Positions 1-7,659 are shown, counted from the stretch's first letter. The stretch: DNA of 12,226 bases from JACJYE01 sp964432875 (GCA_964432875.1 CAYSPJ010000142.1:1-12226); one strand, 5' to 3'. Notes: generated by a model not told the origin, from the letters alone. Translations and numbers: made by a program.

Positions 1-48
1 TTAGCCGGCTTTTACTATCGCTTCAGCTTCCGCGCACCGGATTATTGA
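1..48 (+). CDS. 3' end of an upstream gene, possibly an outer-membrane beta-barrel protein (partial)
   Basis: The frame starting at base 1 is open and ends at a TGA at 46-48. It encodes the last 15 residues of a protein, LAGFYYRFSFRAPDY. The alternation of aromatic/hydrophobic with polar residues, and an aromatic C-terminal residue, resemble the final beta-strand of a Gram-negative outer-membrane barrel. The intergenic character of the DNA after the stop supports a real gene end here. With so few residues the family cannot be named, and a chance open stretch remains possible. Confidence 0.4.
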   Translation, partial: LAGFYYRFSFRAPDY

Positions 49-358
49 GCTTCTAATGGCAATTGTAAATAGTCGGAGTGTAATAGGGTGTGGGCAGGCT
101 GCCTTCTTTTCAACGGGCTTATACCCCCAAGCCATATTAAATAGTGTCTGTCTATTTAGTCTAGTGTCTGGTCTTTAGAGTTCGAGAGCAAGGCTTGCGA
201 AGGCCCCAAAACCGGAGTTTACTAGCCGTAAATGAGGATTTTGGGGTCGAGCGTAACGCAGCTATCGGACTATAAAGACAGACACTAAATAGGCGAGGTG
301 CCGGGCTTTAAAGCCGGATGCTCGAAAAACTAAAACAAACCATCAACACCATGAACCT
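49..358. other. Non-coding intergenic region with palindromic repeat
   Basis: No credible gene lies in this 310-base stretch. Its main content is the long imperfect inverted repeat at 138-292, described separately. A short self-complementary segment, GGCTTTAAAGCC at 304-315, lies between that element and the glycoside hydrolase start. A weak GGCA/TGCC stem at 93-103 followed by a T-rich run could terminate the upstream gene, but it is too short to call. The 40 bases before the start at 359 are A/C-rich without a Shine-Dalgarno sequence, as usual in Bacteroidota. Confidence 0.6.
138..292. repeat. Long imperfect palindromic intergenic element (MITE/REP-like)
   Basis: An inverted repeat spans 152-292. 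CTATTTAG (152-159) pairs with CTAAATAG (285-292), GTGTCTG (164-170) with CAGACAC (279-285), CCCCAAAA (204-211) with TTTTGGGG (239-246), and TTTAC (218-222) with GTAAA (228-232) around a 5-base loop. Between these arms the match is imperfect. A further TAAATAG box at 138-144 pairs with CTATTTA at 152-158, so the left end looks partly duplicated. There is no open reading frame inside. A transcript would fold into a cruciform-like rod. It may be a non-autonomous mobile element or a REP-type repeat; that class is inferred from structure alone. Confidence 0.6.
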
Positions 359-2806
359 ATGCCGTCAGACCGCTACCTTTTAACTGCCTTTATCGCCATC
401 TTTACCCTACAATCAGCCCTCATGGCCCAGGCACCAGTCATTCATTCCGTTTTGCCAGTTGCTACTGCCGTAGAGCAGTATGGCAAATTTGAAGCAGCGC
501 TGAGCCTGAGCGCGGGCTACGCCAACGCTTATGACTACGACGACATCCGGGTGAGCGCCATCTTCACTGGGCCCGATGGGCAACAATATCCAGTAGATGG
601 TTTTTTTATGCAGGAGTACGAGCTGTTGGATGCCGAGGCGGGTTTAATCCAGGCTGTCGGACCGGGCAGGTTCAAGCTGCGCTTCGCGCCGGGGCAGCTT
701 GGAACCTGGAGCTATGTGTTGTCGGTTGCCAATGCCGAAGGGGAAGCTTTCTTTCCAGCGCAGTTTTTTCAGTGCGTGCCCTCTTCGGCAGCTAGTGCCC
801 GGGGTTTCGTGCGCAGCGATATGAGCAACTACTTGCACTTCGACAATGGCGAACAATTTATCCCCTTGGGGCAGAATGTGGCTTGGCATGGTGGCAGCCC
901 TATCCCTGATTACCGCCGCTGGTTGGGAGAGATGCACGAACAGGGTGCCAATTTTTTTCGCCTCTGGCACTGCCATTGGGGCCTGGGGTTGGAATGGATG
1001 GGGTTTGGCTATCAAGGCCTGCGCCGCTACCATCAGCCCAATGCTTTTTATCTGGACTGGTTGTTCGATTTCTGCGCCGAGCGCGGCCTGTACGCCATGC
1101 TTTGCCTGCAGCATCACGGGCAGGTATCTACCCAAGTGAACCCCAACTGGGAACAAAGCCCTTACAACGCCCTCAATGGCGGGATGTGTCAAAATACCTG
1201 GGACTTTTTTGCTGATAATCAGGCCCGCCAAACGGTGAAGAACCGCTTGCGTTACGTCATCGCCCGCTGGGGCTACGCCCGCAGCCTGGCAGTTTGGGAG
1301 CTGTTCAACGAGGTAGACTGGACCGACCAGTACGACCAGCATGAGCATCTGGTAGCCGATTGGCACCTGGAAATGGCGGCCTTCCTCAAGCAACGCGACC
1401 CCTACGGCCGCCTGGTCACGACCAGCTTCGCCCGCGACGATCGCGGTAGTACCATCTGGGCCGCGCCAGATATCGATCTAACCCAGACCCATCATTACGC
1501 CGCTACGCCTCATATCGAACGCGTGCTTGCCACTGGCGCCAGGGCTTACCTCGATACCTATGGCAAACCCACCCTGAACGGTGAATTCAGCATCACCACC
1601 TCTGGCACGGGGCTGAGCCAGTCCGACCCGGATGGCATCCACTTGCATAATGGGCTGTGGGGTTCACTCTTCGCCGGCGCTCTGGGCAGCGCCCTGTCCT
1701 GGTGGTGGGATTCGTATATCGAGCCGCAAAACCTATTCGGGCATTATGCCGCGCTTGCTACTATCATTGCGGAACTGCCGCTGCGGGAAAAGCGCTACCA
1801 ACCAGCACCTTCCCTGGTGCAAGGGCAGGTCGCTGACCTCACCTTGACGCCCACGCTGGACTGGGCCGCGCTGGCCGACACCCTCTTCTCCATCGATGAG
1901 CACGGCAACCTGATGCCGGAAAATGCCCGGCTCTCCCATTTCCTCTACGGTGCTCAGTGGAATACACCATACCGCCGGCCACCGGTTTTTACTGCTTTTT
2001 TCCCGATACCATCTCAATTTCAGGTACGCACGGCTAGCACCAGCGGACAGGCACCCCGCATCGCCATCTGGGTGGATGGGGTGCTTCAACTGGAGCAAGC
2101 CGCGCAGCCCGGGCAAACCTATTCTGTCTCTATCCCCGCTGGGACGCACACCATAAAAGTCGACAATACAGGTACCGATTGGATTTCCATTGCCGCATAT
2201 ATCTTCAAGAGCATGGGCCGCGCTGTGGATGCTTATGTGCTGCGGGCAGAAGGCCAGCCCCAGCTCGCCGGCTGGGTGCTCAACAACCGCTACAACCACC
2301 AATACCTGGCTAATGCCGGGCTGCCGCCGCTCGCTTCTGGAAATATCCTTTCCGTCCCCGGTTTCCCTGACGGGAGCTATGCGGCGCAATTCTTCGACTG
2401 CCTTACCGGTGCTTTGGCCGGTACCGGCGCTGCGCTGGCCAGCGGCGACACTCTCCGCCTGCACTTGCCTGATTTTCAATGGGACTTGGCCTTCATCGTA
2501 GAGGCTCAGTCAGTGCCCGCCCGGGAGGTGGCAAGACAAACCCTGCCTGCCCGCCTCTACCCCAACCCCTTATCCGCTGAACGGTTGACGGTCGCTCTAT
2601 CCCTGGAATTTTCCAGCCCTCTTACGATTACCCTGCTAGACGCCTCGGGCCGCAAGCTGGCCCAGCTCTTCGAGGGGGAGCTTTCGGCGGGCGATCAGGA
2701 GCTGGCGATGTCTATCCCAGCTGCCTTGCCTTCTGGCTTATACTGGCTACGAGCTGATACACGGCAGAGAGCGGCGGCCCTGCCGCTGGTGTTGGAGAGG
2801 AGGTAA
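359..2806 (+). CDS. Secreted DUF5060/cellulase-like glycoside hydrolase with T9SS C-terminal sorting domain
   Basis: This 815-residue protein is predicted to be a secreted or cell-surface glycosidase. Residues 1-23 form a signal peptide, with probable cleavage after ALMA. Residues about 25-140 resemble the DUF5060 beta-sandwich that precedes glycosidase barrels. Residues about 150-480 form a GH5-like (clan GH-A) TIM barrel. Its likely acid/base is E318 in WELFNE and its likely nucleophile is E409 in TLNGEF, with aromatic substrate-site segments at 201-208 (RLWHCHWG) and 447-456. Residues about 540-715 are beta-rich accessory domains. Residues about 729-815, with LYPNP, GRKLAQL and SGLYWLRA, are a typical type IX secretion sorting domain that is removed on export. 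The ATG at 359 is the first in this frame. Substrate cannot be deduced; beta-glucan, mannan or other plant/algal glycans are possible. No binding-protein or SusCD pair lies nearby. Confidence 0.85.
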   Translation: MPSDRYLLTAFIAIFTLQSALMAQAPVIHSVLPVATAVEQYGKFEAALSLSAGYANAYDYDDIRVSAIFTGPDGQQYPVDGFFMQEYELLDAEAGLIQAVGPGRFKLRFAPGQLGTWSYVLSVANAEGEAFFPAQFFQCVPSSAASARGFVRSDMSNYLHFDNGEQFIPLGQNVAWHGGSPIPDYRRWLGEMHEQGANFFRLWHCHWGLGLEWMGFGYQGLRRYHQPNAFYLDWLFDFCAERGLYAMLCLQHHGQVSTQVNPNWEQSPYNALNGGMCQNTWDFFADNQARQTVKNRLRYVIARWGYARSLAVWELFNEVDWTDQYDQHEHLVADWHLEMAAFLKQRDPYGRLVTTSFARDDRGSTIWAAPDIDLTQTHHYAATPHIERVLATGARAYLDTYGKPTLNGEFSITTSGTGLSQSDPDGIHLHNGLWGSLFAGALGSALSWWWDSYIEPQNLFGHYAALATIIAELPLREKRYQPAPSLVQGQVADLTLTPTLDWAALADTLFSIDEHGNLMPENARLSHFLYGAQWNTPYRRPPVFTAFFPIPSQFQVRTASTSGQAPRIAIWVDGVLQLEQAAQPGQTYSVSIPAGTHTIKVDNTGTDWISIAAYIFKSMGRAVDAYVLRAEGQPQLAGWVLNNRYNHQYLANAGLPPLASGNILSVPGFPDGSYAAQFFDCLTGALAGTGAALASGDTLRLHLPDFQWDLAFIVEAQSVPAREVARQTLPARLYPNPLSAERLTVALSLEFSSPLTITLLDASGRKLAQLFEGELSAGDQELAMSIPAALPSGLYWLRADTRQRAAALPLVLERR

Positions 2807-2951
2807 TCGGGCGCGAAATACATACTTGAGCTCTGCCAGCGGCACTTCTACCCCTGCTGCTTATCTATCCAATTAGGCTAAACGCATTTGTGCACATCCC
2901 TCAACTGGGGAAATCAGAAATTTCTTTACCTTTACCCGCAAAGCACCGCCT

Positions 2952-3971
2952 ATGGAATACACCGAAGCTAAAGAGCTCATCATCCGTGGCAGGGTAGGAG
3001 ATGCCCTGGCGCTGTTGCGCATGCCCTTGCGAGGCAGCAGTTTATACGACGAGTGGATACTTCTCAACTCGCGTTATGCGCAGTTGGAAGAGCAGGAGAT
3101 GAAAGGCTTGCTTTCCTCTCAGGAGCTGAGCATCGAGCGCAACCGCATTACGGACTCGACGCTGCGCTTGCTCGACCGTGCCAAGGCAGATGCCAGCGTA
3201 CCAGTAGAAGATACAGTCCGGCCCAAAGCTATGGCGGGCAAGCTGCCATTGCGCCCGATAGCCCTAAGCCTGGGATTAATGGCGCTGCTGGCGCTGGTCT
3301 ATTTTGTCTGGCCCGCCAGCCCGGCTCAGGATGTCCAGCCATTACCAGCTAGCACCGAGGTGGATGAGCCCGCGCCGGCTGAAGCAGAGGCGGCCCCTGG
3401 CCCGCAGCCCACCAAGCCGTTAAAACCGGAACGCCAGGTACCTGCTGCCACTGAATCGGATGGTAGGCAAACAACAGAAGTTGCGCCTCGCCGCCCGCCA
3501 GGAAAAGCCGAAGCCTCGCCGCCCCGGCAGCCTCCAGTTGAAACATCGACCGAGGTGCCGCCTACCACGCCAAGCCGCCCGCCCGTAGCTGACGAGTCTG
3601 CCAAGGACCGCTACGACCGCTATGTTATCCGCAAAAGGGTCAATAACGACTATCTGCCCTTTGAACTTCACCAATTGGGCATCGGGGAGCAGCACGTTTA
3701 TTTGGAACTGACCGTGCATAATGAGGGCAGCAAGGCCGTTGAAATCAAGGAAGTGCACATGTTGCATACTGGTGACCAGAGCAGCGCCAGCAGCTTTAAC
3801 CTGGAAGGCCGCGTTGTGCCCGCTGCACAGCAGGAAAAGCTCACCGCCAAGTTTCGCTGGCGATTGGGCTCACCTGCTGCTTTCCGCATGAAACTCATCT
3901 ATCGCTTCACCGATGAGCGTTCCTGGCGGGAAGTCAAAAATGACTTTGGGGTCTATCAGCGGGCAGATTGA
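2952..3971 (+). CDS. Membrane protein with N-terminal EAD11-like domain, Pro-rich linker and C-terminal beta domain
   Basis: The protein has 339 residues in four parts. Residues 3-76 match the pattern I recall for effector-associated domain 11: an ELI-x-GR-x-x-x-AL opening, then WILLNSRY, then KGLLS, then IERNRI-x-x-x-LRLLD. These helical adaptor domains of Bacteroidota conflict and signalling systems bring a sensor and an effector together by homotypic contact. Residues about 101-120 form one transmembrane helix with K/R before it, which suggests the N-terminus is cytoplasmic. Residues 121-215 are a Pro/Ala/Glu-rich linker able to cross the periplasm or peptidoglycan. Residues 220-337 are rich in predicted beta-strands and resemble an Ig-like sandwich. 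There is no catalytic motif, so the protein is probably an anchor or sensor rather than an enzyme. No partner carrying a second EAD lies in the window. The domain name rests on recalled family pattern; the topology is inferred. Confidence 0.75.
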   Translation: MEYTEAKELIIRGRVGDALALLRMPLRGSSLYDEWILLNSRYAQLEEQEMKGLLSSQELSIERNRITDSTLRLLDRAKADASVPVEDTVRPKAMAGKLPLRPIALSLGLMALLALVYFVWPASPAQDVQPLPASTEVDEPAPAEAEAAPGPQPTKPLKPERQVPAATESDGRQTTEVAPRRPPGKAEASPPRQPPVETSTEVPPTTPSRPPVADESAKDRYDRYVIRKRVNNDYLPFELHQLGIGEQHVYLELTVHNEGSKAVEIKEVHMLHTGDQSSASSFNLEGRVVPAAQQEKLTAKFRWRLGSPAAFRMKLIYRFTDERSWREVKNDFGVYQRAD

Positions 3972-4164
3972 GCCTTTAATACTCGCCGGCTGATAGCTGT
4001 CTTCCGGTCAACTTTACCAGGGGCGACACCAGTGCCTCACTGCAGCCGCCAAGCCCATTAACCCCAGCCATGATTTGAACAAGTTCTTGAGCCCACAACC
4101 TCTTTGTTGGAGGTGTAAAGAAGTTTAGCATGATTTTTCGAACCACCAGATAATCCTCTTGAGT

Positions 4165-5382
4165 ATGAACGAACAATTCCGTCAACAATTCCCTGTACTG
4201 CAGCGCAAACATGAAGGGAGCACGCTGGTCTTCATGGATGGGCCCGGAGGGACGCAGGTGCCACAACAAGTCATTGATGCCATAGCGCATTATTATCAGA
4301 ACTCCAATGCCAATACCCACGGCGCTTTCATTACTGCCCAGGAGACCGATGCGGTGCTGGATGCTGCCCGGCAGGCAGCGGCTCACTTCTTGGGTGCTGA
4401 GGGGCCACACACTATTTCTTTTGGCCAGAACATGACCACCTTAAATTTCTCCCTCAGCCGGGCCATCGGGCGGGTATTGCAGCCGGGGGATGAGGTGCTG
4501 ATCACTCAACTTGACCACGAGGGCAACCGCGGGCCTTGGCTGAGCCTGCGCGAGCAGGGTATCATCGTCAAAGAAGTGCGCCTGAAGCAAAAGGGGGTAT
4601 TGGACTATGAACACCTGGCAGCCCAGCTCACCAAGCGCACCCGTCTGGTTGCTATGGGCTATGCCTCCAATTTTATGGGCACGGTGAACGACGTAAAAAA
4701 GGTACGCAAGCTGGCCTATGAAGCCGGCGCCTGGCTGCTGCTCGATGCCGTGCATTACGCCCCCCACTTCCCGCTCGACGTGCAGCAGGTTGGCTGTGAT
4801 TTCCTGCTTTGTTCGGCTTATAAATTTTACGGCCCGCATATCGGCATCCTTTACAGCCGCCCCGGCTTGCTAGATCGCCTGCCGACCGACCGCCTGCGCA
4901 CCGCTGCTCAGGAGGCGCCCTACAGCATCGAAACGGGCACCCTGAACCACGCTGCGCTCGCCGGGCTGAGGGCCGCGATTGACTTCATCGCTGCACATGG
5001 TGCTGGCAGCGATTATCGGGAGAAGGTGGTTAGTGCCATGAACCGCATTCACCGCCACGAAATCGCCCTGGCCAAGCACTTGCATGCGGGGCTGACCGCT
5101 ATCAAGGGCATCGATATCATCGGCCCGCCCATTGATGCGCCGTACCGTGCGCCTACGCTGGCCGTACGCACTAAGGGTATACGCCCGCATACGGTATGCC
5201 AGCAGTTGGCCGCCCGCAATATCCTCGCCTGGGATGGGCACTTCTACGCCATCCGTGCCGCCGAGATACTAGGGCTATTGGAAAAAGGCGGGGTGACGCG
5301 GCTCGGCCTCGCTGCCTATTCTTCCGAGGAGGATATCGAGCGGGTACTGGAGGCGTTTCGAGCCATTATGTCGGCGCGCTGA
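4165..5382 (+). CDS. Cysteine desulfurase-like PLP-dependent enzyme (aminotransferase class V fold)
   Basis: This 405-residue protein has the fold type I PLP architecture of class V aminotransferases and best fits the 'cysteine desulfurase-like' subfamily. Visible marks include the N-terminal MDGPGGTQVP, H118 in QLDHEGNRGPW, D194 with H197 in LLDAVHYAP (cofactor ring contact), K220 in SAYKFYGPH (Schiff-base lysine), and ETGTLNHA at 256-263. The C-terminal segment, where NifS/SufS enzymes carry the catalytic cysteine, reads WDGHFYA here and has no Cys. Genuine desulfuration is therefore doubtful and the substrate is unknown. A TTG six bases upstream (4159) is in frame, but the ATG at 4165 is the more usual start. 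The gene stands alone, with 190 and 326 bases on either side. Confidence 0.8.
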   Translation: MNEQFRQQFPVLQRKHEGSTLVFMDGPGGTQVPQQVIDAIAHYYQNSNANTHGAFITAQETDAVLDAARQAAAHFLGAEGPHTISFGQNMTTLNFSLSRAIGRVLQPGDEVLITQLDHEGNRGPWLSLREQGIIVKEVRLKQKGVLDYEHLAAQLTKRTRLVAMGYASNFMGTVNDVKKVRKLAYEAGAWLLLDAVHYAPHFPLDVQQVGCDFLLCSAYKFYGPHIGILYSRPGLLDRLPTDRLRTAAQEAPYSIETGTLNHAALAGLRAAIDFIAAHGAGSDYREKVVSAMNRIHRHEIALAKHLHAGLTAIKGIDIIGPPIDAPYRAPTLAVRTKGIRPHTVCQQLAARNILAWDGHFYAIRAAEILGLLEKGGVTRLGLAAYSSEEDIERVLEAFRAIMSAR

Positions 5383-5708
5383 TTGAGGCAGTTGGGGCCG
5401 GCCAGTGTCAAAACCGATGGTCCCATTTGTTGCCCAAACCGCATGAGGGGGTGATTATTATCAGCTTGGAGATTAAGCTCAATTGCCCTATCTTGGCAGC
5501 TCTAGGGCTTTCTCAAATGGATACCAATCGAGTGTCGCCAAGCGGGAAGTCAATAAGCAAAAGATGCCTATAAATCAGGTTGCGGTGCTGCTTTGAAAGC
5601 CCGCCCCTACTTTTTCCTTTAACCTTTAACCTTTAACCTTTAACCTTTAACCTTTAACCTTTAACCTTTAACCTTGACCAACTCAGCCCATAAATAAAAT
5701 CCAAAACT
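5383..5708. other. Intergenic region containing a heptanucleotide tandem array
   Basis: No convincing gene is present. A frame continuing across 5196-5573 is a shadow of the upstream enzyme gene. A small imperfect hairpin (AGCTT at 5463-5467 with AAGCT at 5475-5479) lacks a T-tract. The remarkable content is the CCTTTAA array at 5616-5675, which ends only 33 bases before the next start codon. The 33 bases after it are A-rich and suit a leader or promoter. Confidence 0.6.
5616..5675. repeat. Tandem heptamer repeat, (CCTTTAA) x 8.6
   Basis: Eight perfect head-to-tail copies of the 7-bp unit CCTTTAA occupy 5616-5671, followed by a partial CCTT at 5672-5675. No copy carries a mismatch. Such perfect short arrays are prone to slipped-strand copy-number change. 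The unit length is not a multiple of three, but the array is non-coding and sits just upstream of the oxidoreductase start at 5709. Any effect would therefore be on promoter spacing or the mRNA leader. Confidence 0.95.
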
Positions 5709-6917
5709 ATGAACCGGCGAAAATTCGTAAAACAAAGCACTTTGGCGGGCGCGGGCATGGCCCTGAGCCTGCCCTATCTGCACGCTCTGGATAAACGCGT
5801 AAGCCCTAATGATGTGGTAAACTTGGGCATCATCGGCATGGGAGATAGGGGAGGGGGGCTAGCCAAGCTATTACAGGAGTGGCCGCAATTTAGAGTAGCT
5901 GCCTGTTGTGATGCCCTGCCCTTCCGGCTCGAGCCGGCAAAAGAAACACTTGCCAAAGGCTGCAAAACTTACGCCAATTACCAGGATTTGCTGGCTGATA
6001 AAACCGTCGATGCCGTCATCATCGCCACGCCTTTATCTCTGCATTACGAGATGGCTGCCGCCGCCCTGGCTGCCGGCAAGCATATCTATTGCGAAAAAAC
6101 CATGACTTATCAGATTGAGGAAGCGCTGCAGTTGGCGGCCAAAACCAAAGCTTCCGGCAAGGTGTTTCAGGTCGGCCATCAATACCGCTATTTGCCCTTG
6201 TATGCTCAGGTAGCCGATATCATCCGCAGCGGCCATATCGGCACGGTCACTAATGTTTACATCCAATGGAACCGCAATGGCGACTGGCGCCGCCCAGTGC
6301 CCAGCCCGGAACACGAGCGCCTCATCAATTGGCGCATGTACCGCGAATACTCCGGCGGGCTGACTGCCGAGCTGCATTCTCATCAAATCGACTTTGTCAA
6401 CTGGGTTTTCGATAGCGCTCCGCGCCATGCCTTCGGTTTTGGCGGCATCGATTACTGGAAAGATGGGCGGGAGACCTTCGACAACGTCAATACGATCCTG
6501 GAGTACCCCAATGGCTTGAAGGCCAATCTCATTGCGCTCACGGCCAACGCTCATGAGGGTTATGTCTTTAAGTTCAAGGGCAGCAACGGCACTATCGAGC
6601 TAGGCATCGATCAGGGCTGGATAGCCCCTGAAGCCACCGCCGAGCAATGGGGGGAAATCGATGGAGTGACCGGGGCTACCATCGAGGCGATGCAAAAAGG
6701 CAAGGGCATCCCCATCCATTACTGGAAGAAGGAAGGTTGGGAAGGCACCCACTATGCACTGAGCGACTTCCACCGCTGCATACTCGATGGCACGGAGCCT
6801 TCTTCTAATGCTCGTACCGGCGCGCGCACCGCTATCAGCGTGCGCATGGCCATTGATGCCCTACGCCAGCGGGAGATGACTTCCTGGAAAGCAGAATACG
6901 ATGAGCGCTTAGGGTAA
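5709..6917 (+). CDS. Gfo/Idh/MocA family oxidoreductase with Tat signal
   Basis: This 402-residue protein is an NAD(P)-dependent sugar or polyol dehydrogenase-type enzyme. The N-terminus MNRRKFVKQSTLAGAGMALS is a twin-arginine signal with RRKFVK, implying folded, cofactor-loaded export to the periplasm. That is common in Bacteroidota and Planctomycetota members of this family. The Rossmann domain has G-x-G-x-x-G in GIIGMGDRGGG (40-50). The EKP motif of the family appears as EKT, with K129 or K130 as the expected catalytic lysine. The C-terminal domain carries GGLTAELHSHQIDFV (216-230), with H225 and D228 in the usual active-site positions. The substrate cannot be read from sequence. The start ATG follows an A-rich leader directly after the heptamer array. 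No sugar transporter or partner enzyme is adjacent, though the glycosidase at 359-2806 is in the same region. Confidence 0.88.
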   Translation: MNRRKFVKQSTLAGAGMALSLPYLHALDKRVSPNDVVNLGIIGMGDRGGGLAKLLQEWPQFRVAACCDALPFRLEPAKETLAKGCKTYANYQDLLADKTVDAVIIATPLSLHYEMAAAALAAGKHIYCEKTMTYQIEEALQLAAKTKASGKVFQVGHQYRYLPLYAQVADIIRSGHIGTVTNVYIQWNRNGDWRRPVPSPEHERLINWRMYREYSGGLTAELHSHQIDFVNWVFDSAPRHAFGFGGIDYWKDGRETFDNVNTILEYPNGLKANLIALTANAHEGYVFKFKGSNGTIELGIDQGWIAPEATAEQWGEIDGVTGATIEAMQKGKGIPIHYWKKEGWEGTHYALSDFHRCILDGTEPSSNARTGARTAISVRMAIDALRQREMTSWKAEYDERLG

Positions 6918-7141
6918 ATGGTAAATAATGGCAAAGGCTACAAGGGGGACCGGCCTGTCTGCTCATTTTGATGAAGAAACTGTTAGGGCTATCGTTTTAG
7001 GCGAGCCCCTATAAACACACCCTGAAGAGGTAGCGTTGGTTGGCAAAACGGTGCAGTGGCGTAAGCTGCTCATCCAGACGGAAAATCTGCAGCCCCGCCA
7101 GGACCGCTTACCCGCCTTCATCAACGAGCATCATAATCCCC

Positions 7142-7612
7142 TCACAACCGCACCATCAACCCCAGCGCCTCTTCCTTTTCAGGCGGTAGGGCGATATAGG
7201 CTTCGCCGGTTTCCTCATCCACCGTTTCCATGCCTTCGGGAGGCAGGGTGCGGAGCCACTGCTCACGCTCTTTACGTTGCTGCTTATATTCATCCAAGCC
7301 AGCGTTGAAGCGTTGCCAAACCGCATCCGCCTCGTATTTGTAGAGGGCGCGCTTTGTAACCAGCACCCGGGCATGGCCATATTGAAACTCCTTCGCTGCC
7401 TGCTCCATGGCCTGCTCCAGCGCAGCATCGCGCAATCCGTCCATGATGGTACTGAGGTAGAGCTCATAGCGCTTCAGCTCGGCATATACCTTGAGGAGGT
7501 CATAATGGCCAGCTTCCAGAATTTGGCTGGCATGCTCGCTGGCCAGCTCTGCCAATTGCTCGCGGTCAAGCTGTTGGTCTAAGGAGCCCAAAGGCTGGAT
7601 GATTTTGCTCAT
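7142..7612 (-). CDS. Small helical protein of unknown function
   Basis: I do not recognise this 156-residue protein. Residues about 15-120 are predicted to be almost entirely helical and charged, with heptad-like segments (RDAALEQAMEQAAKEFQYGH at 61-80). The tail 123-156 holds ETVDEETGEAYIALPPEKEE. There is no signal peptide, membrane helix or enzymatic motif, so a cytoplasmic structural, regulatory or phage-derived protein is possible. An in-frame TTG at 7654 would add 14 residues. I chose the ATG at 7610-7612 because an exact TAnnTTTG box overlaps the TTG codon, which places the transcription start downstream of it. The charged composition and clean stop support a real gene over a shadow frame. 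Confidence 0.65.
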   Translation of the reverse strand: MSKIIQPLGSLDQQLDREQLAELASEHASQILEAGHYDLLKVYAELKRYELYLSTIMDGLRDAALEQAMEQAAKEFQYGHARVLVTKRALYKYEADAVWQRFNAGLDEYKQQRKEREQWLRTLPPEGMETVDEETGEAYIALPPEKEEALGLMVRL

Positions 7613-7651
7613 AAAGGAGTGGTTTTGAAGATGAACAAACAGCGGATGCTC

Positions 7652-7659
7652 CAAAAATA
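7652..7659 (-). promoter_or_regulatory. Putative Bacteroidota -7 box (TATTTTTG)
   Basis: Read on the minus strand, TATTTTTG matches the Bacteroidota consensus TAnnTTTG exactly. It would give a leader of roughly 30-40 bases before the ATG at 7612. No good -33 TTTG lies at the expected distance. The box is part of an AT-rich inverted repeat (AAAAATA at 7653-7659 with TATTTTT at 7661-7667), so chance similarity is possible. Confidence 0.35.

Noticed and set aside
644..1393. Long open frame on the minus strand opposite the glycosidase
   Set aside because: It lies wholly within the glycosidase gene, which has a signal peptide, catalytic motifs and a sorting tail. The antisense product has no recognisable domain.
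1733..2479. Second long minus-strand frame opposite the glycosidase
   Set aside because: It is a product of GC-rich codon use in the real gene and its translation shows no family features.
2927..2934. TACCTTTA as a -7 box for the EAD11-like gene
   Set aside because: One mismatch to TAnnTTTG, no -33 partner at proper spacing, and only 17 bases before the start codon, which makes it too weak to list.
5616..5675. Repeat array as a CRISPR or telomere-like sequence
   Set aside because: The units are 7 bp and contiguous without spacers, so it is not CRISPR. The resemblance to eukaryotic telomere repeats is superficial in a bacterial intergenic region.
7036..7308. Plus-strand frame of 90 codons between the oxidoreductase and the small helical gene
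   Set aside because: The first 35 residues look protein-like, but it uses a non-ATG start and the rest overlaps the helical gene in antisense with low-complexity Pro/Arg content. It could be a decayed gene remnant, but the evidence is too thin.
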